Source of the DNA: Methanobacterium sp.
Lineage (GTDB): Archaea > Methanobacteriota > Methanobacteria > Methanobacteriales > Methanobacteriaceae
Direction: 5' to 3'
DNA: 64,000 nt
Assembly: GCA_018263005.1 (NCBI GenBank)
Contig: JADFDH010000002.1
Coordinates: 186,001-250,000, forward strand
Shown: in pieces, positions 50,633 to 59,409 of the stretch
Layout of the letters: each line of letters begins with the position of its first letter
Numbering within the stretch: position 1 is the stretch's first letter
Notes under the pieces: generated by a model
What the model was told of the DNA's origin: nothing
Databases searched by the model: none
What the model saw: the letters and a program-made list of their open reading frames with translations, nothing else
Made by a program: the position numbers and the translations under genes

Positions 50633-51553
50633 TTAGGTTTTAATAGAGTTTATGAAGACATCATCTAAAGTTGGTTCCTTTGTATTGACTGAAAGAATTT
50701 TACTTTGAAAAACATTTAATATGGACTTAATTTCATCTTTTGAGTTTAAAGATATGGTATATCGATTTTCATCAATATCTACATCTTCCACTGAGGAGAA
50801 TTCTCTGATTTTCAAAGTTGCTTGGGGATCAGGACTATCTAACTTCAAATTTAGAATTATTTCCCCGTGTATTTTTGATTTAAGATATTCTGGAGTGCCC
50901 ATATCAACTATTTTACCCTGATTTAAGATTGCCACCCTATCACAGAGTAGATCAGCCTCGTCCATGTAATGAGTGCATAATATTACGGTTTTGTCTCCTT
51001 TGAGTTTTCTTATAAATTCCCTTATGTTATGAGATGTGGCCGGATCTAAACCCATGGTTGGTTCATCAAATATTAAAATCTGAGGGTCATGTATCAATGC
51101 CCGGGCTATCCCAATTCTCTGTCTTAATCCCTTAGAAAAAGTATTGATTCTATCTCCTGCCCGGTTACTCATTCCCACCAGTTCTAAAAGTTCCTCAATT
51201 CTTCCATCTATCTCATTTTTTGGAACACCGTATAATTCTGCGAAGTAATGTAGCAGATCATTGGCTTTAAATCGTTCGTAAAGATTAGGTTCCTCTGGTA
51301 AATATCCGATCATGGATTTAATCTTTATCGGTTCTTCATGGATGCTATTACCGTCCACCAGTATATCTCCTGAATCTGGTTTGAGAATGCAACTGGTGAT
51401 TCTTATGGCAGTGGTTTTACCAGCCCCATTAGGCCCTATGATTCCTAAGAGTTCTCCCCTTTTTATTTCAAGGCTTAGATTATTTAAGGCTTTTATTTTA
51501 CCAAAAGACTTATTAAGGGAGTCCATTTTTATCATGAGGTTTTTTGAATGCAC
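50633..51553 (-). CDS. ABC transporter ATP-binding protein, ABC-2 exporter type
   Basis: 306 aa. Walker A GPNGAGKTT, Walker B ILIFDEPTMGLDP and switch TH in LCTHYMDEADLLCD. The signature is FSKGLRQRIG rather than LSGGQ, a common variation in this exporter family. A ~70-residue C-terminal extension follows the ATPase. GTG at 51553 is the likely start, preceded by GGAGA at good spacing. First gene of the cluster, pairing with the adjacent ABC-2 permease. Confidence 0.92.
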   Translation of the reverse strand: MHSKNLMIKMDSLNKSFGKIKALNNLSLEIKRGELLGIIGPNGAGKTTAIRITSCILKPDSGDILVDGNSIHEEPIKIKSMIGYLPEEPNLYERFKANDLLHYFAELYGVPKNEIDGRIEELLELVGMSNRAGDRINTFSKGLRQRIGIARALIHDPQILIFDEPTMGLDPATSHNIREFIRKLKGDKTVILCTHYMDEADLLCDRVAILNQGKIVDMGTPEYLKSKIHGEIILNLKLDSPDPQATLKIREFSSVEDVDIDENRYTISLNSKDEIKSILNVFQSKILSVNTKEPTLDDVFINSIKT

Positions 51554-51649
51554 ATTTAGTCTCCAAAAATATGTTTGTGTACTATTTATATTTGTATAGG
51601 ATTATGGATAATAGTTGATAATTCCCATATGGTTTAAATTTAACATGGC

Positions 51650-53740
51650 TTAAACCAGGAAACCTTTAATTATCCTATGTAATTCTTCAGCTCCTACAAT
51701 TTCATGGTCTAAAATCCATTCAACAGGATGCATTATGAAAGGATAGGACTGTTCACCACCTATACCACCATGACTACCTATTAACTCTTCAAATGCTGCA
51801 ACCTCATTCTTCTCTGGGTCGTAGAAACTGTTTACCAGGATGTCCGGTGAAAATTTGAATTCATCCGTCCTTAATAAGTGTTGAACTACATGAGGACCGA
51901 AATTTGCTAATGGATTCTCTCCTTCAACCTTTCCATCCCTTAGATAATAAATTCCTTCTCCACCAATCGCTAAAGGACCATAATTAAATGATTTCACCAT
52001 TATAAAACCTACACCTTCATGTTGGGCTATTCCCGGGATTAGATCTGGGTATAATTGATTTATCTGCTCATAACTTAGACGTTCTTTCCACTGAGTCAGG
52101 TAAATTAATCCCAAATTTCCAGATGCAAGCACTATCACTTCTGCTTCTTCTTTAGATATTTTTCTTGGATGTTCCTTTACCTGATAATTTTTAATATAAT
52201 CAGCCAGACTACCCCTTACCAAGCTAGATTCTTCAATAACCTTTAAAGTATTATCCCTAAACTCAATGCTATTCTCTACTATATCATCTTTTTTATCCTT
52301 TAAATAACGTTTAGCATCATTTCCTGGGTTGGTTATGGCCTGACCAAAGTGATCTTCATTGGAAGATAGTTCACTGTATATGTTAGTCTCAGGAGGCATC
52401 AACCCCCTTACCAGATCTTCCAAAGTCCGACCATATCTTTGTTTGAAGGTTGCTCCATTGGTCTGGCCATGATCAGACTGTACCACCAGATGATAATCAC
52501 GATGAGCATAACTTTTCGCCAGTTCTAATCTCTTAAACTGCTTGTCAATACTTCTTAAAGTTTGGAATGCATCTTTATCCCGGGTCCCTGAATGATGGGC
52601 TACCTCATCATATCCCAGATAGGTCACATATATCACATCGAAATTTCCATTAATAATATCCCCAATTAATGTATAAGTGGTTATTTCACGTAAAAAAACA
52701 GATGCTCCTGCACGGACAAACGGATAAACAAATCCTCGTTTCATTCGTGGTTTAATATTCTTTATACTATGTATTATCTGTGATTTAAAATCTAATAAAA
52801 CCTCCCAGATAAATAAAGCTATTATACGTCCGAAATTTGCTGGGCTTGAGTAGAAATAGAACCATGTTTTATTATAAAATTTTTTAAGATCTTTTAACCT
52901 GCTATAAGTGAATATAACATCTTCCGCATCTCCTGAAAACAGATTTGAACGACTAGCTCCCCGGGAATATAGAAGCCCTTTTCCGTTTGAAATTCTCTCC
53001 TCCAGTACCGAAGCATCATTTAGTCCTGTAGAAACCATTATTTTATTGTTGTTAGATTTTTCCACCCATCTGAATGCTGGTAAGTTGTGATTATTTCCGT
53101 GTAGAATACCTGCCTGACTGGCTCCGGTTTGGCTGGATAGATCAGTCTCCCATCCGGTGATTTTATGAGTTTCTCTATCTATCCAGCTTTTTAAGGTAGG
53201 CATATAACCTTTAACTAATGCTTCTTTTAAAATATTCTCTGCTAATCCATCTATTTCTAAAAATATTACCCCCGGCTTCTTATCATCGGCTTTTATCTCT
53301 TTATCCTTTATTTTATTCCTTAAAACTATCCTATAAAAAGCAGCGTCCTGATCTATGGTTAGAAGCGTGGATAAAATCGTATTAATAAGTGTGATAACCA
53401 ATGGTGTTAAAATTAAGGCCGGTCCACCTATAGTTATCCCTGGTAAAAATTCACTTATTATCCAGATTAAAAATCCATTTAAAATGAGAGTTCCTACTCC
53501 TACTGTAAAGATCATGAATGGAAGAAATATACGCACTAATAATGGCCAAAAAAGTGCGTTTAAAATGCCCAGTAATGCAACAGCTACAACCGCTGTTTCC
53601 CAATCTTTAACGTATAAGCCCATGGAGAAATGTTCCACTAAAATGAATCCTAGGACACCACCAAGCCATAATATCAGGGTTCTGCCCATCCAGAATGTCC
53701 ATGGCTTTTTTTCAGCTTTAAGTAATTTATTATCTCTCAT
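51650..53740 (-). CDS. Holin-like membrane domain fused to alkaline-phosphatase-superfamily phosphodiesterase
   Basis: 696 aa from the ATG at 53740 (a TTG at 53749 is possible; neither has a clear ribosome-binding site). Residues ~15-130 hold four hydrophobic helices like the phage-holin-4_2/DUF360 module (ILNALFWPLLVRIFLPF...). The remainder is AlkP-superfamily: VIFLEIDGLAE (metal Asp), TGASQAGILHG (nucleophile region), TYLGYDEVAHHSG and VVQSDHGQT (metal ligands). Likely a membrane-bound nucleotide pyrophosphatase/phosphodiesterase. It begins 16 bp after the metallophosphoesterase stop, so they are cotranscribed. Confidence 0.85.
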   Translation of the reverse strand: MRDNKLLKAEKKPWTFWMGRTLILWLGGVLGFILVEHFSMGLYVKDWETAVVAVALLGILNALFWPLLVRIFLPFMIFTVGVGTLILNGFLIWIISEFLPGITIGGPALILTPLVITLINTILSTLLTIDQDAAFYRIVLRNKIKDKEIKADDKKPGVIFLEIDGLAENILKEALVKGYMPTLKSWIDRETHKITGWETDLSSQTGASQAGILHGNNHNLPAFRWVEKSNNNKIMVSTGLNDASVLEERISNGKGLLYSRGASRSNLFSGDAEDVIFTYSRLKDLKKFYNKTWFYFYSSPANFGRIIALFIWEVLLDFKSQIIHSIKNIKPRMKRGFVYPFVRAGASVFLREITTYTLIGDIINGNFDVIYVTYLGYDEVAHHSGTRDKDAFQTLRSIDKQFKRLELAKSYAHRDYHLVVQSDHGQTNGATFKQRYGRTLEDLVRGLMPPETNIYSELSSNEDHFGQAITNPGNDAKRYLKDKKDDIVENSIEFRDNTLKVIEESSLVRGSLADYIKNYQVKEHPRKISKEEAEVIVLASGNLGLIYLTQWKERLSYEQINQLYPDLIPGIAQHEGVGFIMVKSFNYGPLAIGGEGIYYLRDGKVEGENPLANFGPHVVQHLLRTDEFKFSPDILVNSFYDPEKNEVAAFEELIGSHGGIGGEQSYPFIMHPVEWILDHEIVGAEELHRIIKGFLV

Positions 53741-53756
53741 AGGGATCAAATATTAA

Positions 53757-54599
53757 TTATGTGCTTTTTAAGGTAAAAACAGTTATTTCCGGGTCGCAAT
53801 TAATTCTAAACCAGAATACATTGGTGCCTAATCCTCTACTGGTGTACTGGACCATATCATTAACCTGATATTTTCCATGAGGGTATTTAATAAAATGAGG
53901 ACCTCTGACTATAGTCCCTAACCCGGGTATCACGAACTGTCCCCCGTGAGAATGTCCTGATATCTGAAGACTGAATCTTCCGGTGGTAGAGCTTATATCT
54001 GCAAAATCTGGCTCATGGGCCAGAAGAATAGCCGGGCCTTCGTCTGGTAATTTTTCCATGACCAAGTCCAGACGATGTTTGTTTAGCATCACACTGTCCA
54101 CTCCGGCTATGTGTAATTGTGCGTCCTCTCTTTTTACAGTGCATACATCGTTACTCACATCCACTATATCACAATCACTGAGTATTTTCCTGATTTTATC
54201 TGCCCCCAACCAGTGATCATGGTTGCCCAGGATAGCTACAGAAAGTTCATTAGGTTTTAATTCTTTAAGAGATGATTCCAAATCTTCCGCCACATCATCG
54301 AATACGTAAGAGACGAAATCCCCAGTAATAGCCACCATATCTGGTTCCTGTTGATTAACCATATCCACCACCCCCTCTAAATGTTTAGGAGTTAACCACT
54401 GGCCTAGATGTATATCTGAAATATTGACTATACGATAATCATCGAATAGCCGACTTAAACCAGGCATATCAACTTCAACATGTTCCACCTGAAAGTCATC
54501 AGGATTAAATTCCGGTTTTAAATACTTATTACGCCAATCAGTCATGCTTCGTTGCATTTTAACCCTGAAACGCTTGTATTTCAGCTTATCATCTTTCAT
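53757..54599 (-). CDS. Calcineurin-like metallophosphoesterase
   Basis: 280-aa binuclear metal phosphoesterase. All five family motifs are present: SDIHLGQW (61-68, D62/H64), TGDFV (92-96, D94), LGNHDHW (124-130, N126/H127/D128), LLAHEPDF and ISGHSHGGQ. It resembles the YaeI-type lipid/phosphodiester hydrolases but lacks their N-terminal membrane helix. First gene of a two-gene unit with the AlkP fusion, suggesting shared substrates at the membrane. Confidence 0.92.
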   Translation of the reverse strand: MKDDKLKYKRFRVKMQRSMTDWRNKYLKPEFNPDDFQVEHVEVDMPGLSRLFDDYRIVNISDIHLGQWLTPKHLEGVVDMVNQQEPDMVAITGDFVSYVFDDVAEDLESSLKELKPNELSVAILGNHDHWLGADKIRKILSDCDIVDVSNDVCTVKREDAQLHIAGVDSVMLNKHRLDLVMEKLPDEGPAILLAHEPDFADISSTTGRFSLQISGHSHGGQFVIPGLGTIVRGPHFIKYPHGKYQVNDMVQYTSRGLGTNVFWFRINCDPEITVFTLKST

Positions 54600-54799
54600 G
54601 TAAGATATTATGCATTATTGTATAGATAAATTTTTCATATGTATAAATTAAAAAAATAAACATTAATAATTACCATTAGATAACAAAATGATGGTTGAAT
54701 AATATTAACAAGTTATAAATCTAATAGAAATATATTAGCCAAAATCTGAAATTAATTTTCCAAGAATTATTATTTAAATTAGTATAAGAGTAGAATAAC

Positions 54800-56014
54800 A
54801 TGTTTTTATCAAAACTAATGCCCCTTCAGAAAGCTCTAAAAATAATTAGCACCAACATAAAACAGACCCCATTGGAAAAAACATCCCTGGAAAATGCTTA
54901 TAAAAGAGTTATTGGTGAAGATATTATCTCACAATTAGATTCCCCTCCCTTTGACCGATCAGCTATGGATGGCTATGCTCTAAAAGCTCAGGATACTTTT
55001 GGATATTCATCAAATAATCCAGCTCACTTAACAGTTATTGACCGCATAGGCGCCGGTAACATATCCTCAGCGATCATTCAACATGGAAAAGCTGTTAAAA
55101 TAGCCACTGGTGCTCCTATACCCCAAGGAGCGGATGCTGTGGTTATGGAAGAATATACACAAGAACAAGGAGATAATTTAGACGTTGAAGCATCTTTAAC
55201 ACCCGGAGAGAATATTTCACTTAAAGGAGAGGATATGGAGAAAGGAGATGTGATTATAAATAAGGGTAGATACCTTCAACCCCAAGATCTGGCCATGATT
55301 GCCTCTGGCGGATATAAAAAAGTGAAAGTACACCAAAAACCTCGAATCGGCGTTATAATCACCGGGAGTGAGTTGGTAATGCCCAGCCCGGATATTTCCG
55401 GTGCAGAAGTAGTTAATTCCAACCATTACACTATAAATGCCATGGTAGAGAGTTGTATGGCTACTCCCACACTGAATCATTTAGAAGACCATGTGGGGAA
55501 GGTTAAAAACGAGTTTGAAAGAATATTAGAAGGTCATGATGCCATAATAACCACAGGTGGTACGGCTATCAGCAAAGGCGATGTGGTTGTTAAAGTTGCT
55601 GAGGAATTAGGCGAAGTATTGATTCATGGAGTTGCTATCAGACCAGGAAAACCTTTTGCATTTGCCATAGTACATGATAAACCAGTTTTCATGCTTTCTG
55701 GTTATCCTGTTGCTGCTATGGTGCAGTTCGATGTGTTGGTTAGAGAAAATTTACTCAAATTACAGAATCTCCATAAACCTCCTGTTCTTACTAGAAAAAC
55801 CGCGACCAGGAAAATACCTTCAACACTGGGTAGAACAGATTATATCCGGGCTAAATCAGACGGAGCAAATGTAACACCATTGAATATAAAAGGATCAACT
55901 ATGATTCGTTCTATGGTTAGTTCAAATTGCTATATTGTAATAGAAGAAAACCTGGAAGGGATTGATGCTGGAGAGAAATGTGATGTAATACTCTACGATT
56001 CCCTGTTAGTTTAA
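54800..56014 (+). CDS. moeA: Molybdopterin molybdenumtransferase
   Basis: Inserts molybdate or tungstate into adenylated molybdopterin, needed for formylmethanofuran dehydrogenase in methanogens. 404 aa with MoeA domains I/II (PPFDRSAMDGYAL, GAPIPQGADAVVMEEY), the MPT-binding domain III (GVIITGSELV, NSNHYTINAM, ITTGGTAISKGD) and C-terminal domain IV (ARKIP...). No ribosome-binding site is present; a TATTTAAATTA element ends ~25 bp before the ATG, consistent with a leaderless mRNA. Confidence 0.95.
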   Translation: MFLSKLMPLQKALKIISTNIKQTPLEKTSLENAYKRVIGEDIISQLDSPPFDRSAMDGYALKAQDTFGYSSNNPAHLTVIDRIGAGNISSAIIQHGKAVKIATGAPIPQGADAVVMEEYTQEQGDNLDVEASLTPGENISLKGEDMEKGDVIINKGRYLQPQDLAMIASGGYKKVKVHQKPRIGVIITGSELVMPSPDISGAEVVNSNHYTINAMVESCMATPTLNHLEDHVGKVKNEFERILEGHDAIITTGGTAISKGDVVVKVAEELGEVLIHGVAIRPGKPFAFAIVHDKPVFMLSGYPVAAMVQFDVLVRENLLKLQNLHKPPVLTRKTATRKIPSTLGRTDYIRAKSDGANVTPLNIKGSTMIRSMVSSNCYIVIEENLEGIDAGEKCDVILYDSLLV

Positions 56015-56167
56015 ATAATATGAAAAATTAAAAGATTAAAATCAACAAAACATTTTACAAATACCTTTAAATTTTAATATTTACCAATTTTCTGGCAAAT
56101 GGTTTCATAGAACTAATTATTTAAATTAAAAAAATCTTCATTGAATTCATATAAAAAAGGTGATTAT

Positions 56168-57418
56168 TTGGACGCTTTATGGTTTTACGCCATTTTTTTT
56201 ATAGCAATATGGATCATTGCTATTCTATTCCATAAAAAACTGAAAATTGATATTGAAGGTCCTTTGCTGATGAGAAGGACTAAGAAATTAAGAGGTTTCA
56301 TCGATGGCATTGCCCAGCGTTCACCTCGTTTCTGGAAATGGACTATGAATATTGGAGTGCCCTTAGGCTTTTTCTTCATGTTCTTAATGCTCTATTTTCT
56401 GGTAATTTCACTGGAAACCCTTTTAGAAGCACCTTCAGTGGCTATTATTTTGCCTGGAGTGGATTTACCAGGGCAGCCCATTGCCGTTCCTCTGGGTTAT
56501 GGTATAATTGGATTAGCTACAGTGATGATCATTCATGAGTTTGGTCATGGAATTCTTGCACGAGCAGAAGGCATTAATATAAAATCCATAGGAGTTTTAC
56601 TACTCGCTGTGCTTCCCGGGGCTTTTGTAGAACCAGATGAAGATGAAGTGAAAAAAGCAAGTCGGATCTCAAAATTAAGATTATATGTGGCGGGTTCTAT
56701 TTTTAACTTTATTTTAGCAGCGTTTTCCCTTATAATTATCTTAGGAATAAGTTTGATGTTTATCAGCGGACTTTCTTTTGGACTGCCTTTTGTGTCCATG
56801 TCTGGAGATAACTCCTTAAAACCTGATACTGTTTGGTTGAATATATCCGGACCGGTTTATCCTACTTTTCACACCGATGGTGTTCGAATAGATAGTGTTG
56901 TACCTGCCAGCCCTGCAGAAGGTGTTTTACAGGAGGGGATGGTGATTAAAAGTATAAATGGGAAACCAACTGGGAATTCTTCCCAATACTTGCAGGCTCT
57001 TAATGGCACCCAAATTGGAGATACATTAACTTTCCAAACAGATAAGGGAACATTCACTATTCAAACTGTGGCCAGTCCTAATAATGCAAGTAAATCATAT
57101 ATTGGCATTAGAAGCGAAGCAAATGAGGTTGTTAATGCAGATGTTTATAACATATGGGGTAATAGTCTTCCCTGGATGATTAATACTTTCAAGGAACTAT
57201 TCTATTGGATATTCGTTCTTAATTTACTGGTGGGAATGTTCAATCTGCTACCTATGAAGCCTTTAGATGGTGGAGTGATGTTTGAAGAGTTATTACGCTC
57301 CAAAATATCTGAGAAAAATGTAAGACTAGTCACTTATCCTCTGAGTGTGTTCATTATTAGTATAATTATAGTAAGTGTTATCTATGGGACTGGAAGAGGA
57401 ATAGCCATGCTTTTCTAA
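56168..57418 (+). CDS. Site-2 protease (M50) intramembrane metalloprotease with PDZ domain
   Basis: 416 aa from TTG 56168 (AAAGGTGA upstream); the first open ATG-like frame has no such site. Hydrophobic N-terminus, then the zinc motif H123-E124-F-G-H127 in IIHEFGHGILARAEG inside a helix, a PDZ domain (~225-320, SPAEGVLQEGMVIKSINGKP), and the third zinc ligand in LPMKPLDGGVMF (~360-370). It cleaves membrane-spanning segments of regulators or signal peptides. It is followed by a convergent TPR gene, and no substrate is suggested. Confidence 0.92.
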   Translation: MDALWFYAIFFIAIWIIAILFHKKLKIDIEGPLLMRRTKKLRGFIDGIAQRSPRFWKWTMNIGVPLGFFFMFLMLYFLVISLETLLEAPSVAIILPGVDLPGQPIAVPLGYGIIGLATVMIIHEFGHGILARAEGINIKSIGVLLLAVLPGAFVEPDEDEVKKASRISKLRLYVAGSIFNFILAAFSLIIILGISLMFISGLSFGLPFVSMSGDNSLKPDTVWLNISGPVYPTFHTDGVRIDSVVPASPAEGVLQEGMVIKSINGKPTGNSSQYLQALNGTQIGDTLTFQTDKGTFTIQTVASPNNASKSYIGIRSEANEVVNADVYNIWGNSLPWMINTFKELFYWIFVLNLLVGMFNLLPMKPLDGGVMFEELLRSKISEKNVRLVTYPLSVFIISIIIVSVIYGTGRGIAMLF

Positions 57419-57425
57419 ATCAATT

Positions 57426-57908
57426 TTAGAAAACATTTTCGAGTAATTTTTTTGCTTTTTCAAATAATTTCAGTTCTGGATCCAGTTTTAAAGCTATTTT
57501 AATACATTCTAAAGCATCGTTTGGTCTTTCCAGATCTTTTAATAAAAATCCCTTAATATACCAGATCAATGCATCATCTGGATCTAACACCAGTGCTTGG
57601 TTAAAAAAGTCTAATGAATCAAGTTTTTTGCCCACATAGACTATTATAATTCCCAGATCGAACAAAGCCCCTGAATGGTAAGGATTAATATCTAATACCA
57701 TATCATATTCGAGGATGGCTTTATGATATTTTCCTAATTTCCAGAAAGTGATGGCCCGGTTGTATCTGATTTCATCTGAATCTGGATGGATCCTCAAGGC
57801 TTTATCGAAGAATTTAAGAGCTTCGTGATAATAATCTTCATTCAAAAGTTCAATACCCTTATTATTATAATAAAGAGCATTATTTCTAAATAAATCCAGA
57901 AATCCCAT
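57426..57908 (-). CDS. TPR repeat protein
   Basis: 160-aa protein composed of about four tetratricopeptide repeats: ALYYNNKGIELLNEDYYHEALKFFDKAL, RYNRAITFWKLGKYHKAILEYDMVL, ALFDLGIIIVYVGKKLDSLDFFNQAL and ALIWYIKGFLLKDLERPNDALECIKIAL (each split across residues). TPRs bind protein partners; no enzymatic domain is present. Convergent with the M50 protease, separated by only 7 bp, and with no other partner gene nearby. Confidence 0.9.
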   Translation of the reverse strand: MGFLDLFRNNALYYNNKGIELLNEDYYHEALKFFDKALRIHPDSDEIRYNRAITFWKLGKYHKAILEYDMVLDINPYHSGALFDLGIIIVYVGKKLDSLDFFNQALVLDPDDALIWYIKGFLLKDLERPNDALECIKIALKLDPELKLFEKAKKLLENVF

Positions 57909-58104
57909 TATTTCACCATAGTTTATTATTGGCCCAAGTATTATTAATACATATCTTTTAAAAAATATTACTCACATAAAATCAGTAATTATATTAAAAA
58001 AATAATCATCAATTTAAAAAAAAGATTATATTTTATTATTAAATAGGGGAGAGAAGATATATTGATGTTAGCTCAACATATCCGTGTGGGGTTATAGAAA
58101 TAAA

Positions 58105-58248
58105 TTAAAAATATCTTTTAAAAATTCCTTTTAACATGTTGACGTGACTTTCTTCGTCACTTGAACTCTCTTTAAAGAAATATTATGCTGGGTCTATGTC
58201 ATATTCTTTGGCTTTTTTGGCCGCTGCTTTCTTCTCGTTGTTGGCCAT
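58105..58248 (-). pseudogene. Interrupted small ORF divergent to msvR
   Basis: From the ATG at 58248 the minus strand reads 21 codons (MANNEKKAAAKKAKEYDIDP, then Ala) to a TAA at 58183-58185, then continues in the same frame for 25 sense codons (YFFKESSSDEESHVNMLKGI, then five more) to a second TAA at 58105. The second half has an acidic SSDEESH pattern reminiscent of ferritin-like proteins but too short to assign. Because frame is kept across the stop, it may be a truncated gene, a pair of mini-ORFs or a decaying oxidative-stress gene. I cannot identify it. Confidence 0.35.
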
Positions 58249-58422
58249 GGTTTATCCATCAAGCATCTTTTTTTTAAGATTTGGCTTTATGACCCCATAA
58301 TTTCTGCAAAATGAGCTGCATGCTGATTTGCTTATATCAGGATATTACGATATACATGAACAAAATGGTTCGTATGTTTCCCAACTAATATTAAGTTCTT
58401 AAATTACCCTATTTAAATCTTA

Positions 58423-58453
58423 TGGTTCGTTGAAATACGAACCACTTATATAG
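58423..58453 (+). promoter_or_regulatory. MsvR operator and TATA box
   Basis: TGGTTCGT (58423-58430) and ACGAACCA (58437-58444) are exact reverse complements around 6 nt; the core TTCGTTGAAATACGAA (58426-58441) differs by one base from the published MsvR consensus TTCGTAN4TACGAA. TTATATAGG (58446-58454) follows at once as TATA box for msvR, ~70 bp before its first ATG. A second half-site TTCGTA lies at 58369-58374. MsvR binding here would hinder TBP and control its own gene. Confidence 0.75.
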
Positions 58454-58521
58454 GTGTAGTATCATAAACACTACTAACCTTATAATCAAGTAAGAGAATA
58501 AAAAATATTACTCAGTTTCAT

Positions 58522-59352
58522 ATGAAATTACATCAAGTAAAAATAAAGGATACAATGAATCAAGTAGAAAGCAAAAAAATTAAAAAAGAAGCCCTGAACA
58601 ATGGCGAAATAAAGATATTTGGAACCGACGCAGGGGTAAACGTAATAGACAGCCCTATTAAGACCAAAATATTATCATTACTTTTAAATAAAGGATTGAA
58701 CGGTTCGGATATAGTTCTATTAACAGGTAAATCCAAGTCAACTATTTCAGCCCATCTAAAAGATCTAATAAACGCAGGAATAGTGGACTATAAACCAGAT
58801 TCTGTAGATGGACGAAGAAAGATATTTTACATAAAATCCAGATACCTTGGTGAGCTATCCAAAGAATTGGAATTGGATAAAAATATTGATGATTATTCTT
58901 ACCTCTACCGACAGGCTGTTCGATCAGATGACCCTTTTAAATTCTTCAAGTTCATTCTAAGGACCATAAGAGTATCCCTTATGGAAGAAGGAGTAAATAT
59001 TGATCCAATTTTACATAATGCAGGGGTTAAAATTGGTGAAACATTCTATGGTGAATTAAAGAGTAACCAGACAGAGATCCTAATCAAAAACATAATGACC
59101 TTTTGGGGAAAACACGGATTAGGACGAATGGAACTAGAAAAGATAGAACCCACCACCATCAGAATTTACGATTGTTTTGAATGTGAAGACCTACCAAAAA
59201 TAGGTAGATCAGCCTGTGTATTTGATTCAGGAATCTTAGAAGCCGTATTCTCTAAACATTACCAAAAAGAAGTAGGTGTAGAAGAAATAAAATGCTATGC
59301 CAACGATGATGATTACTGCTGTTTCACCATAGGTAAAGATATTTACTACTAA
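58522..59352 (+). CDS. msvR: MsvR redox-responsive transcriptional regulator (V4R domain)
   Basis: 276-aa regulator found only in methanogens. An ArsR-like winged helix (~40-105, KSKSTISAHLKDLINAGIVDY) is followed by a V4R domain (~125-276) with redox-sensitive Cys: DCFEC, RSACVF, IKCYAN and YCC. MsvR proteins bind DNA differently in oxidised and reduced states and repress oxidative-stress genes and themselves. A nearby ATG at 58555, preceded by AAAGGA, is an alternative start (265 aa). The operator lies immediately before its TATA box. In Methanothermobacter msvR is next to flavoprotein/rubrerythrin genes; here the divergent neighbour is only a broken ORF. Confidence 0.9.
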   Translation: MKLHQVKIKDTMNQVESKKIKKEALNNGEIKIFGTDAGVNVIDSPIKTKILSLLLNKGLNGSDIVLLTGKSKSTISAHLKDLINAGIVDYKPDSVDGRRKIFYIKSRYLGELSKELELDKNIDDYSYLYRQAVRSDDPFKFFKFILRTIRVSLMEEGVNIDPILHNAGVKIGETFYGELKSNQTEILIKNIMTFWGKHGLGRMELEKIEPTTIRIYDCFECEDLPKIGRSACVFDSGILEAVFSKHYQKEVGVEEIKCYANDDDYCCFTIGKDIYY

Positions 59353-59409
59353 TTCTTTATTTGCTAGGAAATGAATTAATGAAGAGTTTTTTTAATATTT
59401 AAAAAATAT

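Larger units (their letters stand above)
57909..58521. other. 613-bp intergenic region carrying the msvR control elements and a broken ORF
   Basis: No intact gene. Contents: AT-rich 57909-58060; a near-palindrome ATGTT-AGCTC-AACAT (58065-58079); an interrupted minus-strand ORF (58105-58248); a minus-strand TATA-like GATATAAG near 58330-58340; an isolated TTCGTA half-site (58369-58374); and the MsvR operator plus TATA box (58423-58453). Confidence 0.6.

Noticed and set aside
58423..58444. GGTTCG...CGAACC stem first read as a tRNA T-arm
   Set aside because: No acceptor, D or anticodon arm around it; it fits an MsvR operator better.
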